From Phallusia mammillata (lineage: Eukaryota; Chordata; Ascidiacea; Phlebobranchia; Ascidiidae): 64,000 nucleotides of DNA. A program made the translations under genes and the position numbers. The stretch lies in NCBI GenBank assembly GCA_003260075.1, contig QLIY01000668.1, positions 1 through 64,000 of the forward strand. The letters run 5' to 3'. Positions 12,101 to 27,100 of this stretch are shown here, piece after piece. Numbering within the stretch: the stretch's first letter is position 1; every line of letters begins with the position of its first letter. A model generated the notes under the pieces. The model saw nothing but the letters and a program-made list of their open reading frames with translations. It was not told the origin of the DNA and did no database searches.

Positions 12101-15100
12101 ATAGTATGTTAAAATTTTAACAGGACAGGTAGTCGAACTAACAATTAGTGACTTTGAAATCTGTGTTTTTGTTTTTAGCTGCCGAAAAAGTGCAAAATTT
12201 GAAAAGGAATGAGCACTTTTTTCAACTTGTTAAAGAAGGGAGAGAAAAAGAGGTTGAAAACGTGGTAAGATCGTTGTTACAGCATTATATATATTATAAT
12301 ATTGGTTTGTGTAATTTTTGTTTCAAAAAAGTTCTGAAAATTTGTTCAATTGTTTTGTGTAATACATACCACTGTGGTGATTTTGTTACCCCATTTAAAA
12401 AAGATGTAAACAATGCAAATAAAAAATAGTACAAATTAAAATAATAAGCGTAAGAAACAACAATGTTTCCGATTGCTGTAATATATATATAACAAAAGAG
12501 TGACAATAAAACTACAGGAAGTTTTCTATGCAATTCTTTTGATCTTTTGCTTTTTATGTTATATGTATACCAATTCATAAATTTATTTAATCAAAAACGT
12601 AACTGCCAGAGAACATGTGTATAAAGAATACATTATGCCAATGTTTTAACAATCACTGTTGTCATCATCAGTGCATGTTGTCAATTGAGCTGTAGAACAC
12701 GGTATATAAAGCACTTAAGAAAAAGGTGAATGCCAGCATAATGTATTCTTTGTACACAAGCTCTCTGGCAGTTACGTTTTTGAACATGTTACTATTCAAG
12801 TCTGTGTATAGTGTTCCTTAGTATAAAATTATTTACTGGAAAATTTTGTATAGATATCATCTCATCAAAACAAAATAGATGTAAACATGTGTGATGAAAG
12901 AGGTAATACAGCTCTACACCATGCAGCCATGCGTGACCATCGACCTATGACCCTTCTGCTGATACAAAATGGAGCAGATTCATCCATAAGGAACAAACAA
13001 GGTTTGGAGTATTCTGAATCCATACTTGACAAAAAATGTTGGAGTGATTGTCAAACTTGAACATTACTCTTAGTGTTGGTAAATTGCATATGTACCATTT
13101 AATCACATAATTTGTTTTTTTGCACAGAGTTTGTAAAAAAGGTTGATACCATTGTCCCATTGTTTTTTTAACAACAAGCTTGGCTAATTAGTTTGCATTT
13201 AACTACATTTATCAGTCTTTATTTGTTGTGTCAAATACTTACTCTAAAATGTAGGTGTAAGTAAAAGTTATGTAGTTTGTTTTGGTGTGGAAAGCATGGT
13301 TAGTGTAGTGTAAGTTACCTAGCCACCTTTCATAAGGCCCTAATATGTTTTATTTAGATGAGGTACCACTTGATGTCAGTAAAAGTGTGCAGATGAAGAA
13401 ACTACTGGAATTAAAACCACGACATCATCCTTACAAAATGGTACAGAGGTTTGAAGGTCCATTATTAAAGGTAAACCTACACCAGTGGTTTTCAACTGGT
13501 GGTTCATGATGCCTTTTATGGTGGTTCACAATACGTCCACTAAATTTAGCAATAAACTAGAGATGATTACATATTACATGTTAAAAGAGTATCCTAATGC
13601 TAGCTGTTAATAAATGGATCTCACTTCTTAAAAGTGGGTTTTAAAGAATTATGTTTCAAGCCCAAATGGTTGTTTTGTATGCGTACTTCAATCTTGCTCA
13701 AAAATGAAATAGTCCATGATATTATTTTTACTGGGCCGGTGGTCCATGGCTTGAAACGAGTTGAGAACCACTGACCTACACCTTTTTATAAACTCAAATG
13801 CAAGAGTAATATGTGATCACTTGGTGGCATAACTGAGCAAAAAATGATTACAGTTTGCTATTTCTTCGCTAATGTGATAAAAATTTTACGATAAAGTTTC
13901 CCTGTGTAACAAAAAAACATATTATATATATTACATTTATGTCCAGTTGTTGCATCAAACAGAATAGGTGAGGCATGGCTTTTTAGCCTCTTACTCCAAA
14001 CAAACTGGAGTGCTGTTATATGGCTACACTAGCCAATATGGCCTATATCTTGTCACTGGCTGCACTGATGATACCTTATAGGTCTAAACTGTGTACACTG
14101 TCTGCAGCTTACATATTACATTTAGTTTTACTAGAAAATCCAAAATCAGTTTTGTTTCAGTTGCTAATGTTTTTCAGCGAAAACGGATTTTGAGCCCACG
14201 ATGGCATTGGGTTGTCTTGGAAAAAGGGGTGATATCTTACTTTGCACGACGAGCAGATGCTGCAACAGGATCGCGTAGAAAGTTGTTTAAATATTTAACC
14301 GAAGCAAAAGTTGTAGTAAGTATTTTGGTAATTTTATTTCCTGCCACTAGTTTTCAAAAACTATTCACAAAATCACTGTGAAGTTTTTTGAAAACTAAAA
14401 TGGCAAACTAAAATGTCAGACGCACACATTTGCAGGTGGCTTACACCTCGCTTCTGCGCACCTTTTTTATCTATCGTTTTTATGCGACGCTTGTTTCGCA
14501 CCTTTTTATCATTTTTTTATGCGACTAAAGTGTATATAAATGGGTGCAATTGATGTGGCCTTCATATCACTGATGATGGCATGAGCATTTGCCGAAACGT
14601 TTGAACAATAAAGCATGTCGCTTTTTACGTCTATTTGGGCCGTTATTTTCACCATTAAACTTATGAACAGATCCATATATAGTGTTCCAAAATGGCAATT
14701 GAACACTGACTTTAGTAAATTGAGTTTATGGAATGTAAATGTCTTTTTTAAGTTTAGTAAAAGTTTAGCACTGGTTGTTTTTAGGTAAAAAAAAAGTTGT
14801 ACACTTGGAAAACTCTTTATGTTTAAATTAGGTTTATGGAATTTTTCTGCACTGGATTATTAAATTCACACCATCAGTTGTTTTCCTTTAAAAAAATCTA
14901 TACACTTAAGAAATAATTGAAACCTTTGTATGGTCTTTTTTGCAACATTACCATTTAATTAACTGTTTTTTTCAGGTGCGAGAAGATAACAACTGGGGTT
15001 TTCGTATCAACTATTTTGACGGTTCACACCATAGCCTGATGGTGCACCAGAAAAATCGACCACTAATTAACAGAAAGGTATGTAGTTTTTGAAAAGTAAT

Positions 15101-18100
15101 AAAAATTGTCTGAAATGCAGTAAGTGAAGATATGTAATTAGGGAAGAGGTGCAAAATCTGTGTAGTAAAATACAGTAAACCTGATTTCACCTGGTTTCTG
15201 TTAATCTGGATCTTCATCTTCACCTAATGGACAAAACTTGAGGTATAAATGATTTGGAATGTTTTAAGGCTTTAACTAATCAACATTGGTTAATCTGGAT
15301 CTTCGTCTAATCCGGAATTATGTCCACATTACCAGGGGTTTACTGTATCTGTGATAGCTTGTGGGAACTTTTTGATAAACATTTAGCTTTAAAAATGGTC
15401 TGAATCTATTTGTTGGGTATGAAAAGATATTTTTTTGACCAGTAGCCATACACACTTTTTGTATTCCTATTTTCTGCAAACAATTAAATAAAAAGGCAAC
15501 CATCATATAGTTTGTAACCTGCATCGGGGGGGGGGATCACGATGTTAGCGACAGGAAATGAATTTGGTATTTCGTGACGTCATTTTGTGACGTCATATAA
15601 TATGGCATACCCGGGAAAAATTTAAAGTCGGCGCCTATGCACACTTTTTGTATTCCTATTTTCTGAAAACAATTAAATAAAAAGGCAACCATCATATAGT
15701 TTGTAACCTGCATCAATAGTTTGCACTTTTTGCCATATTAAATATTTCAATCTATCCATAAGGTAACAACTTAATCTTACCATTATGGTATAATATTAAG
15801 GGTAGTTTGTACCAGTTGTCATAAAGCTTTTTTCCTTTTATTCAAACAGCAATGTGGAAAATACCACAAGAAATTTGAATATACGCATGAAATGTCAAAT
15901 GTGGCATGACATGCCGGGCACATGTCAAATGCCAAATGTTAAAACTTTGCATACTAGTTGACCTCATCACAGAAAAAAATGTTGCTATGTACACTGCTAT
16001 GACTGGGCAATAAACAAAAGACACAATTTTATATTATATGTAACTTTTTGTACTTGACGCTTTTGTTTTTGCTTGCCAGAAATGGGTTGATGCATTGATG
16101 GAGCATATAGAATACAGCAATCACTTTGTGGTGCCTGACCAACCTATTGAAGCAAGTGATTCCGATGACGATACAGAAGTTGTGCCTTTAACTGACATTA
16201 AAAATATCCTCCAAGTATGTGATAACATTGTATTAAATAGTGGGCTCCAACCTTTTTCAATGAGTTTCTCCTAAACATTTCCTTTCCCTTAAATCATATG
16301 TTTCCAGGCCAATTAAAGGCCATATCAGAAATCTATGTCTTAACTGATTTCCATTCCCTAATATACTACATAGTAGAGACTAAACTATGTACAGATTGAA
16401 AACTAAGTCTGAAGTCGTTCACCATTTTTATGTGTTTTTTTTATTTCCTAATTAATAGGCTTTCTTAGTATCTTATTCAAATAGAATTCAAATATCTTAT
16501 CTATATACAGATCACATAAAATTTGGCCCTTTATCAACGGGGGGGGGGTGAGCTGTTGCCAAAACATTGGAAAAATAAAGCATGTTGCTTTTTGTGTCTA
16601 TTTGGGCCGTTATTTTTATGATTACTGATTTCCATTTCCTAATATACTACGTAGTAGAGGCTAAGCCATGTACAATTTGAAAACTTTGACAAGTCTGAAG
16701 TCATCCACTGTTTTTTATGTGTTGATATATATTTGTCTTTCAAGTAATAAGCTTCATCAATATCTTATTCAAATAGAATTCAATTATCTTATCTATATAC
16801 AGATCACATAAAATTTGGTCCTTTATCAACTTTACAAGTCATGTTCTAGAACTAAAGTGTCTATTAACAAACCACATGTAAAAATTTAAATTGCTCCACT
16901 AATGTTTCTAAATTCCTCCCCGGTTAGAAACACTGAATTAAACGGTCAAAGGTGTGAGATAAGTTTTGTAGATTTCTTTTTAAACCAAACAGTAACTGTT
17001 GAACTATTTGTCCTATGCTTATTCATAAATTTAGTATTGGCGCTGTTGTTCTGGGTAGTTTTTTTGTCAATTAGGGCTTTTAAATGTTATTAAAAATAGC
17101 TGCCTAAGTTTGTTTCCTATTAAGCTAATGCTAATGCAGTGGGGTCAAGAAGGCATGTTTAATCTCTTCATGTTATATAACACTTATGTCATAAACAACC
17201 TATGTTAATGTGAATGTTAACCTTATGATCTGACATACAGAGCTGAACAAGCTAGAACAGAACAGGCTGCCTTGTATAAATTTCAATTTGGTGAAATAAT
17301 ATTTAAAATTAAATTAAAAACCCATCCAGATCCAGTATATCAAAATAAACGACAAAGCAGTGTTTGTATTTGAAAGTGTTACAAAAAATACTTTTGTATT
17401 TGTTTTGTTTTTATGTTCCACTCATTTTTGGATGGACAAAAAAAATATAATGCCGTGTATTTTACAGGATGCTCAAGTGCACCAGCAAGTGTTGAAAGGT
17501 GGTGTAGAGGATTTGACCGTTTTAATCCAAAAACTTGCCGAAAATGTCAAAGTTGCAGTAAATGTTGAGGGTAAGCATGTGCTGTGTTACCTATTCTGTT
17601 TTGATTTTCCGTATTGTTTGGGCCCAGTTTTTGTACAAAAGAAATACTAATATACTTTTACTAAACTATACTTGAAATATTTTTAATCTTTGCTTGTAAC
17701 ATACTGAAAAATCAAATGCACAGTAAAGTATTGGTGTAACTACCTTAACCTTAAATGACATTGTTTGGGCCAGTGATAAAGAATTTGCTGTTCTTAGTTG
17801 TATTTTCCTGAGCAAAAAAAATTAAGCCATACTTGCTTTGACATATAGTACGTAATATATAAGCTGTTGCTGCCAGGCATGATATCACTTTTATAAAGCT
17901 CATCTGGCAATTGTATTTTTTTTTTANAGCTCGTCTGGCAATTGTATTTTTTTTTATACTGACGTTTCGACGTCCTATACAGGTCACGTTGATCCTGGTA
18001 AATAACTTCGAATGCGCGTACGCGCCCTATAATTACGTTACTTAATATATTGTTTATGATTAACTATCTAACTTATACAAATCAAAATCTAAAAAAATGT

Positions 18101-21100
18101 AACAAATGGTGAATTTGATATGAGCCTAATACATACAGGCATTGTTCAATAGCAAAAATATATAAAAAATCTGATATAATCAACATACTAGGTAAGGATT
18201 AACAAAATACCATTTGATTTTTGAAGGTCAGAAATTGTCAAGTCAGGTTCTTGGAAAGTGCCATGAAGTGTTATCGAATTCAAGTGAAATGTCAAAATCC
18301 TTTACAAATTGCCTTTACCTGCTGCAAAAAAGAGACCAGGTAAATTAAACTACGGCGAAATAAATTCATTTCAAAGTGAATTTTAGTTTAACGTTCAAAT
18401 GCCAAAGTGAAAAAATGCAACAAAAAAGTATTTTTTTGTGTGTCAAAGGCATATGCTTGCAAAAAAATTTAAAATGTAATAATAGTATTAAAAACCAAAA
18501 TTATTAAAGTGTGGAAAACTGCAGTTTTTTTTTATTGAAGGTTTGATTAATATGCATGCTGTATTGCATTTAAACAGGATCAATCAACAATTATATGTAT
18601 CTATTCTTTGTTGCTTTATATCTAATCATATCAAAGGGCGCCAAACCCTACCACAATCTGCATCAATAGGGGGGGGGGTTTTTATTGAAAGTTTAATTAA
18701 TATGCATGCTGTATTGCATTTAAACAGGATCAATCAACAGTTATATGTATCTATTCTTTGTTGCTTTATGTCTAATCATATCAAAGGGCGCCAAACCCTA
18801 CCACAATCTGCATCAATATTTAATGCTGTGATTTTATGCATAGCAGCTGCTCTCAGTGTTAATTACTATGTTACACCCTTCTAAAGATAGCTTCAGGCTT
18901 ATGAGAAAACTGATTTAGTTTTGGGGGGGGGGGATGTATGCATAGCAGCTGCTCTCAGTGTTAATTACTATGTTACACCCGACCCTTCTAAAGATAGCTT
19001 CAGGCTTATGAGAAAACTGATTTAGTTTTGAAATAGGCTGCATATGCCATGTTGTTGAATTTTGTGTGGGATCACACTGCTATGCTGTCTGTGGTTTGAT
19101 TTTGATTAAGCATGATTGTTTTAAAACGGAAAGTTTGGAATTTTTCCAGGAAAATGCAAAGCAAATGGTCTTTATAAAAGTCAGTTTTAAAAACAATGCT
19201 TTGCCAATATTGATAAACGCTCTGTCCAGTGGTAGGATTTTTTGTCAGCCAGTTCTATTACAAAAGTCTTATTTTTTAGCCGGTTCTGTTACAAAAAGTC
19301 CTTTGACAGTAACCAGTAATGCTAACCAGTTCGCTGATATTCGTGAGACTGTTCTATAGAACCGGTGCAAACCAGCTGAATCCCACCACTGGCTATGTCT
19401 ATGAAGCAGATTGTAATTCGAAATAGTTGTTTTGAAAAAAAAATGAAAAGAAAATTATCATTTTTCATCTATAATTTCTTCAAAATGACAGTTTTTTGCT
19501 GTTTTGGCCGAAGGTTTTAGTATAGGACAACAAATTACAGAGTATCGTTGCAATTTAGTGCTAAAAGTTGGTTAGCAAATTTTTTCAGATGTGCTTAAAA
19601 CAAGCCTTTGTCTTGCATAACGTTCTCAAGCCAAGACAGAATTTTCTCGTGGTTGTTACAGAACAATTGTGCTGTAAAGGTAGTAGCTAGGTGCAGAAGG
19701 TAGACTTAACAACCCGGCTTAACAAAAAGCTTCAAGCATGATAAGTTCATTCATCCATGCAGTGTACATAGAACAGATGGTTTAGGTCAGGTGTGATGCA
19801 GTTTAGTTGTGTGGCGTATTCTGTGTACATAATGAAGTCTTGAAAAAAAAAAAAAAATCAATGAAGTGTAAGAAAAGTTTATGCTCGATTACCAAGGTTT
19901 TATTGCAGATGCAATTTTTTTCAACATGGAATTGTTTATGAAGAGAAAAAAATCGAAAATCAAGCTTATGTTTCAGCAATTATTGCAAAAAAGATACAAA
20001 ACAAATGTAAATCATTGCAGCAAAGTAATGCAAACAATTTGCGTTACGTTTTTAACAGAAAAACAATGTCAATTTAGTGTTATATAAACTATGATAGAAG
20101 ACAGGACATCTAAGATTGGAAAGGTCAGTCGTGTACGTTAACCGAGTAAGGGTATAATTTTGCTTAGCCAGGTGACGTATGGACACGCATGACCTGACAC
20201 GTTTAGCCGTGATGTGAAGCCGAGTTAGATCAGTTTACGAAGGAATGTTTAGGATACAGCTGATTTTATAACATTGGTTCGCACCTCTAATCAGGGATTG
20301 TTAATTTGAAATAGTTACCTTCGTGATCTAATAAAAACGCTGTTGCTAATCTAACAGCATATTTAACGCTTTTAACTTGTATTAATTTTGAGATATTTTA
20401 GTATTTGCCTAAAAAGCAAGCAGTTACTGTTAAAATACAATGGTCAGTTAAGGCTATTAGGCCTAATTTCAAAAACGCAGTGCATTAATCTTTTCCGTTA
20501 ATCGACGTAATATGACGTAACATTTCACAACAAAGGATACGTCCTTAGCTTAAAATAGCGTTGAACCTTCAGTTTAGCCGTAGTTTAAAGTGAATAGAGT
20601 GCATAGAAAGAAGAAATATCAACGTCGCTTCATGCATACCTTGCCGGAGGGGCCATCTCGAAAAGGCGGCCATATTGCAACCGATTTAATTAGTTGTCGA
20701 ACTATGTTGTCGAACGACCATCGCTGCCACTTCCGGCAACTGAGCTAGTTAGGTTGTGACGACACAAAGTCCATTGTTTTAATCGCGCTTGCTTAAATCG
20801 AGCCCGCTACGGAAAAAAATTGGATTTTGTTAACGGTTGTTGCATTTTTTTTGAGATCTGAAAAGTTTTTGAAATTGAGGTTGCATTTTATAGGGAGTGA
20901 AAAAACAAAACAAGTCAGATTGTTGGACTAGAAATGCGTTTTTAAAGTTTGAAAAAGCTTTGTTGTGAAATCATTGTTTAAAGTTTTTATGATACTGTAA
21001 ATTGCACATGATTAATAAACAAAAAGAGCTTGTATTTGTATACCCAACTGCTTACTTTTAACAAAAATGAGAAAATGGTTTTTATGTTTCATACTCTGAT

Positions 21101-24100
21101 ACATGAAATTAAATAGAATATTTTGATTTTAAAAAATAAAATATAACTAATATAAAAAACGAATTGATCTACAAATTTTAAAGGTAAAATTTTATAACTA
21201 TTAAAGCTTATAAAAGTGCCTGGAGCATTTGTGTGTTTTTTTTTAAGTACAATCAAACATGTAAGGTTAAAAAGTGTTTAACGAAGCCAAATTTGTTTGC
21301 TTTTTGCTTACATTGAAGTGTTGGACTTTGGAATAGTGGTTCTGTGTGTTTAGCATGTCATGCTTTTTTTCACGTGTTACTAAGCAGTGAACATGTGTAG
21401 GATGATCTTTGGCGAAAATATTACTTTAAAACCAAACCAGAATTTAGTTATTCTCTTTTTAAGATTAATTTTCACAGATGATGCTGTTTTTCATTTCATA
21501 ATAATTGTTGTTTTACTAAGAAATTGGATTGTGCTTAAAAATAAGAAAAAAAAATCAGTAGCTTTTTTAATGGCAATCTTGGGTCTAAATGGTCTTTTAT
21601 GAGACTTAAGTGTTTATAAACAGGTGTAACTAAAGTAGCCTCATATCACTGATGATGGCATGAGCATTTGCCAAAATGTTTAAATAATAAAGCATGTTGT
21701 ATGTGTATTTGGGCTGTTATGGGTCACTTAACTTATTGTTCTAAAATATTCTTGATATTCAATTATTCAATTAATCAAAAAAAATTTATATAACTAAACT
21801 ATTCAAGTAATTTCTTTATGTTTAAAAAATGCTTACAAAGATGTTGGTGCCATGTGAATCATTATTTTTCCTTTTTTTTTACTTTGTAGATTGCAGTTAA
21901 TGTACTAGGTCATATCCCTCGTTGCAATATTGATGCAGTAACGTTAAATCTGAGACTACAAAAAACAAGTTGAATTTATAGTATAGTAATTCACCTGAAC
22001 ACTGCAATCCTAAATTCAGGCATCGAAAGCACAGTTGTCCGAGGAAAAAGAGAAAAATCGAGTACTACAACAGGCTTTACAGTCATTAGCGGCAACACAT
22101 CACAATCTGGAACAGGCAATCTCATCACAAGGTGGCGCCAGCCCCACCAGGGTCATGCCGAACTCCCCAAGTGATGAAGAGAGGTATTCAAACAACAAAA
22201 TATTTGTGTTTAGGAGCTTAAACTTTTACAATCACAAGTTATACACCTTTTCAATGGACTGAATTTTGTATAAAGTACAACAATGTAATTTTAAACAATG
22301 ATAAAGGTTTTTTTGCAGAATCACATTAAAATATATAATTGCCTTACCCTCTAAAATTAATAGTAGGCATGTTAATGGCATTGGTTACTTAGTCAAACTT
22401 TTTCAGCAATTAATAAAAAAAAGCAAATGCATCTTCTGGCTCAAAATTAGCAAACAAGTTTTTTATTTAGAACCATTTGTTGCTCTTTTATCAATTACAT
22501 AAAATTATAATGTTAATTTCTGACTAGAGTATTTGTATTTAAGCATTCATGCAGTCCCTGTTTTTACTTAGGATATGACGGTACGATTCAGTCAATATAA
22601 CGAAAAACGACAACATGCCTAACTTGCACTGAACGCGTCTCATCATTCGTCAACAATAATAACTAACTGACAGGAAGTGGTTAACACTAGTTGTGTTTTC
22701 AGAGCGCTCGACGAATGTGTTAGGCATCATTCCATTGCGTCGAAATCAAGTGGAGAATTTGTCAGTGAAGAAGACGAATTTTACGACGCTGTATCTGGCG
22801 AATCAGGTTAACAGTTGTTTAAGTTTATTTTTTTCCTTTCTTATTGTGTTACATTGCTTGATGTTTTATATATTCACTAATTTCCTGAAGCTGGTTAATG
22901 ACAGGCATGTTGAAATAAGCATTTAACTGCCACACTACTGCTGTCAGAAAAATTAACACAAAACAACTGGGAAAATGTGTTTCAAAGTTTTCAAAACAGC
23001 ATAGAGACTTGGTATAGGGAAAAATTGTCAAAATCAGCATGTTAGTTTCTACTGGATAATGTCCGAAAAAAACCTGCCATAAACCAAATGTAAAAATAAT
23101 AAAGCATGTTTTTTATGTCTATTTGGGTCATTATTTTCCTTATTAAATGTAAAAAATGTTTTTCATAGTTTTTTAAACAGCTTGAAACTGGTTAGGGGCA
23201 AAAATGTCAAAGTCAGCATTACAGCTACTACTGGATCATTTTTATGTTTGGGTAATGCTGTTTGGCATGGTTTCTGGTAATTCTAAGTTCATGCTCCATG
23301 TTGTTTACCTTCTTGCTGCAAAAGTGGCACAAATTAGTAATAACAAGGAAAGTCTTCATTCAAACTTCCTTGCAAGCACATCCTGTGTAAGATTGATTTC
23401 TACTGTTTGCACTCTAGCATAAACCAGCTTAGTGTAACAGACACAGTGTTTCGAGCTCCAGGTTTTCATTACCTTTATCTATAATCAGGGTTGCCATCAA
23501 CATGTCCCCAAAAAAGGACAACTTAAAAAAATAATTTTCTTAGTAACAAAACAAATGTTTTTAAACAAGCCATGGCATCTTTTTTTGCCAGAAACAATCT
23601 GTTCCAGCAACTTTTTGCAAGTAAAAAAATACTTCATGCATCTTACAACAGCTAAGGTCTAGGTTTACTTTTATTTGTAGCAGGGAATTGACTTGTAATT
23701 GTTGAAAAAAGACAATAAAATAAGGATTCAAGAAAAAATTACGGCAAATCTTAGGAATAATGACAGTAAAACAACCCTGTCTATAATCCTTACTTTGTCA
23801 CCAAAAAGTTTTTCCTAAAATGCTTGTGAAACACTAACAAAAAAGTTTTAAAGGTGACCTCTTAACTGGATAAAAGTTAGTTCATGGTGCACTTTGCAGG
23901 CTAAAAAACAAAAAAAAAATGTTGAGAGAAAGTGGTTTCCAACTTCAGTGTGATGGTTATCACTTCTTCTGGTAACAAAAAAAATCGAAACAAACATTGT
24001 CACCCATACATACATTTTGACATAAAAATCTTAAACATACATTGTGTAAAATCGGTGGTAAATAACTGCAATTATCACAATTGTGGTCTCATTTTTAATC

Positions 24101-27100
24101 AAAATTAATAATAAATCTTGAAATGCTGGTGAGAAAAACCTGGCCTATCCCATTAGTTCAACAAAACCTGTTTGTTTTTCCATCGCCACATCGTATTTTA
24201 GTCCATAAAACCCATAGAACTGCCTAGAGTTTCATTGAACCAGGCTGTTTGATTAGGCATGGCTTGGAACTAAAAATGCAACAAAGAAAGATTTTTATGA
24301 TTTTTTGTGCCTCTTTAACAACTTTACTGTGAATCTAGCAGTTCGGAAAAATTGTTGTGATATTTTTTTTAGGCATAAGTTTTGTTTGACGGTTTGCAAA
24401 GACTGTTATTAAGATAGTATGTCAGCATGATCCTTTGGGGACATAAACATTCAGTTATTTGTTAAAATCCACTTCACAGAATTGGAAACTTATGATATTT
24501 CTCTTGCTAAATGTTGAGCCTGTGTCCTATACTTGTGAATACAAAGGAACAGTATTAAACTGCAGGCAGTGCACACTGTTTCGATCTATAAGGTCTCATC
24601 AGTGCAGCTCGTAATGAGAGATTGGTCGTATTGGCCAATGTCATCCAACGGCACTCCAGTTTGTTTGGAGTAACAGGGGAAAACACATTCCTCACCTATT
24701 CTATGCGATGCCAGAACACTATTAAGGCTTCATTGGTGCTGAAAGAGCTTTTGTATTTCCAACAATTAAATTACTTCACCGTGACGAAACATTCACAGTA
24801 CACAAAGTTTTGAACTGAAAAAAAGCTTGTCCATCAGGCAGATTTGCTGTACTGCATTTTTAGTATAAATACAGTAATTATTGATTCCCTTACTAAAAGG
24901 GCACATATTGTTTTTGTTCATATTTTTTCTTTCTTCCATGTGTTAGTCAAGAAGATGCGTTTCAAACTTGTTCAAATTTACACAACTGTTAATTGATAAT
25001 CAAAAGTTGATTTTCTTAAAGTTTGGCCCCAGATAACCCAGCAATTCAAACACAAGCCCCCAAAATGTGAAACTTTAAAAACGGCTGTTCTTACTAAAGT
25101 ACAAGATCCAGAAGTTTCACACTTTGTTGGTTGGTGCATTATAAAGTAAACAATACCAATTCTTTATCACTAAGTGTAAAAAAAAATAATTTATAATTTT
25201 AGATGACGATACTAGTGAATTTGATGAAAGTATAGTGATGGAAGAAACCCTAGAAGCTGATTATGAAGCTGTGTATGAAGAAGAGTCAACATCAACCTCA
25301 CAGACTGTGCGCTCATCCGTTTCATGGTCACGTAAAGTAACAAAAAACAATCACACCAATGTGGTAACAAACCCTGAAGAAAACGGCACTTCCTCTCTCC
25401 TGCCTTCAAGTGGTAATGTGGAACACCAGAAAAATGGTGAATTTGTGTATCGTGAAACTTTACCAGGACCTATGTTTTCGCGCGATGACTTCAGTATTTG
25501 GCATATTCTTCGACAGTGCATTGGCAAGGTATAGATTTTTTGGGATTTTTTTGACTGGTTTTTGTTTTTTAATGCATGTCTTTGTATGATGTCATTGATA
25601 TGTTAATGTGTGCGTTTTTTAGAAACTTTCATTGATAGTTTTAATCTTTAGATTCAAAATATGAGATAGACTAATATTTTGTCAATTATTGAGGGCTAAA
25701 ACTTCAATTCTCATTGTGAAATAAAATAGATTTTATTCTGATTTAAATTGTCTGTAATATAATTTGCTGGTTTTTAATTAGTCTTAAGTTGTACAAAAAA
25801 GTTTTGCTTAAAGGTTTTTTTGCTTTTGAAGTACTTTCATTTAATACAGGAATTGTCGAAAATCACAATGCCAGTAATATTTAATGAACCACTGAGTTTT
25901 ATTCAACGTTTATGTGAGTACATGGAATATAGCAAACTCCTCGAAGCAGCAAACAATGCAGAAAGTTCATTACAGCGAATTGAGGTAACTAATTTCTCGT
26001 GGTGAAAACAGCCTGATTATTTGGAGCAACATTTTCAAAAAGAGTGTATTTATGCGTATTTTAGTATTGAAAAAAATCTGCACATTTTGTGATTACGTTA
26101 GCATCTCGTAAACCAGCATTTCTCAATTTTTAAGACAGTAATATTTAATATTTTTGTGACTGGTAAAACTGCATTTGCCATTAATCCCTAAAACATGAAA
26201 TTTGTGGCTGCATCTACAAAACAAAGCGTGCTTGCAAACCCTGTTTCAAACAGTTTTTTGTATGTTCTATTTATCATGCTGTATTTAATAAACATCACTT
26301 ACATTTTTCTTGTCTTTACAGTTTGTTGCAGCATTCGCTGTGTCAGCATTGGCATCGCAGCTGAATCGACTCGGAAAACCATTCAATCCATTGCTTGGTG
26401 AAACATATGAATATCAACGGTAAGGTTCTCATTTGTTTTGTGCACCCAAACCACCTTCTAACAAAACAGGCTGGCCTAAAATTAATTTAAGAATGTTCTT
26501 TTTTGGTGTTTAAAACTTTACAGTAGAATGCATTAATCTGGTTTTTTAGACTAGTTATGCCCTTTACAAATGATATAAACCCTTAGAGCCTTTAAAAAAT
26601 ACCCATAAACCCTTAAAACTGTTTTGCGTATTTTGTAGGACAAAAAACATTGAAGAGCAATAACAGTAAATTATAGGGGTTAACAACCTAATGAGCAACC
26701 CACCCTTTAAATGCCACTTTAAGCTTAAGTTAGCAATGTCATCATGGTGCGGCAAAGTTCTTGTAAAGACAGTTATCTCCTGAACAAATATTAGCATTCT
26801 AAGCCCTTGTATACTTTATGCTTGAAACCTGTTTGCTTAGTGAATTGCCCTCATTGATATACTTGTTCAGAACACGAGGTGCATCTTTTCTTACTTAATG
26901 ATTCTGTAATAATGGAACTTTTGCAAACTCATAATTTTAGTGCATAGGTTATTCCAGGTCATAATATGTGTTGGGGGGGGGGAAAGCCCTTGTATACTTT
27001 ATGCTTGAAACCTGTGTGCTTAGTGAATTGCCCTTATTGATATACTTGTTCAGAACACGAGGTGCATATTTTCTTACTTAATGATTCTGTAATAATGGAA

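Noticed and set aside
14559-14620. Hammerhead-like string CTGATGA...GAAAC in the 'gatggcatgagca' repeat (also 21641)
   Set aside because: Stem II (GGCA/TGCC) leaves an unpaired T at the required first position, no stem III with a GTC/NUH site follows, and the 21.6-kb copy has CAAAA for GAAAC. I annotate it only as a repeat.
18543-18884. 113-codon frame with an internal duplicated peptide
   Set aside because: The peptide repeat arises from the G10-separated duplication of intron sequence, not from a repeat protein.
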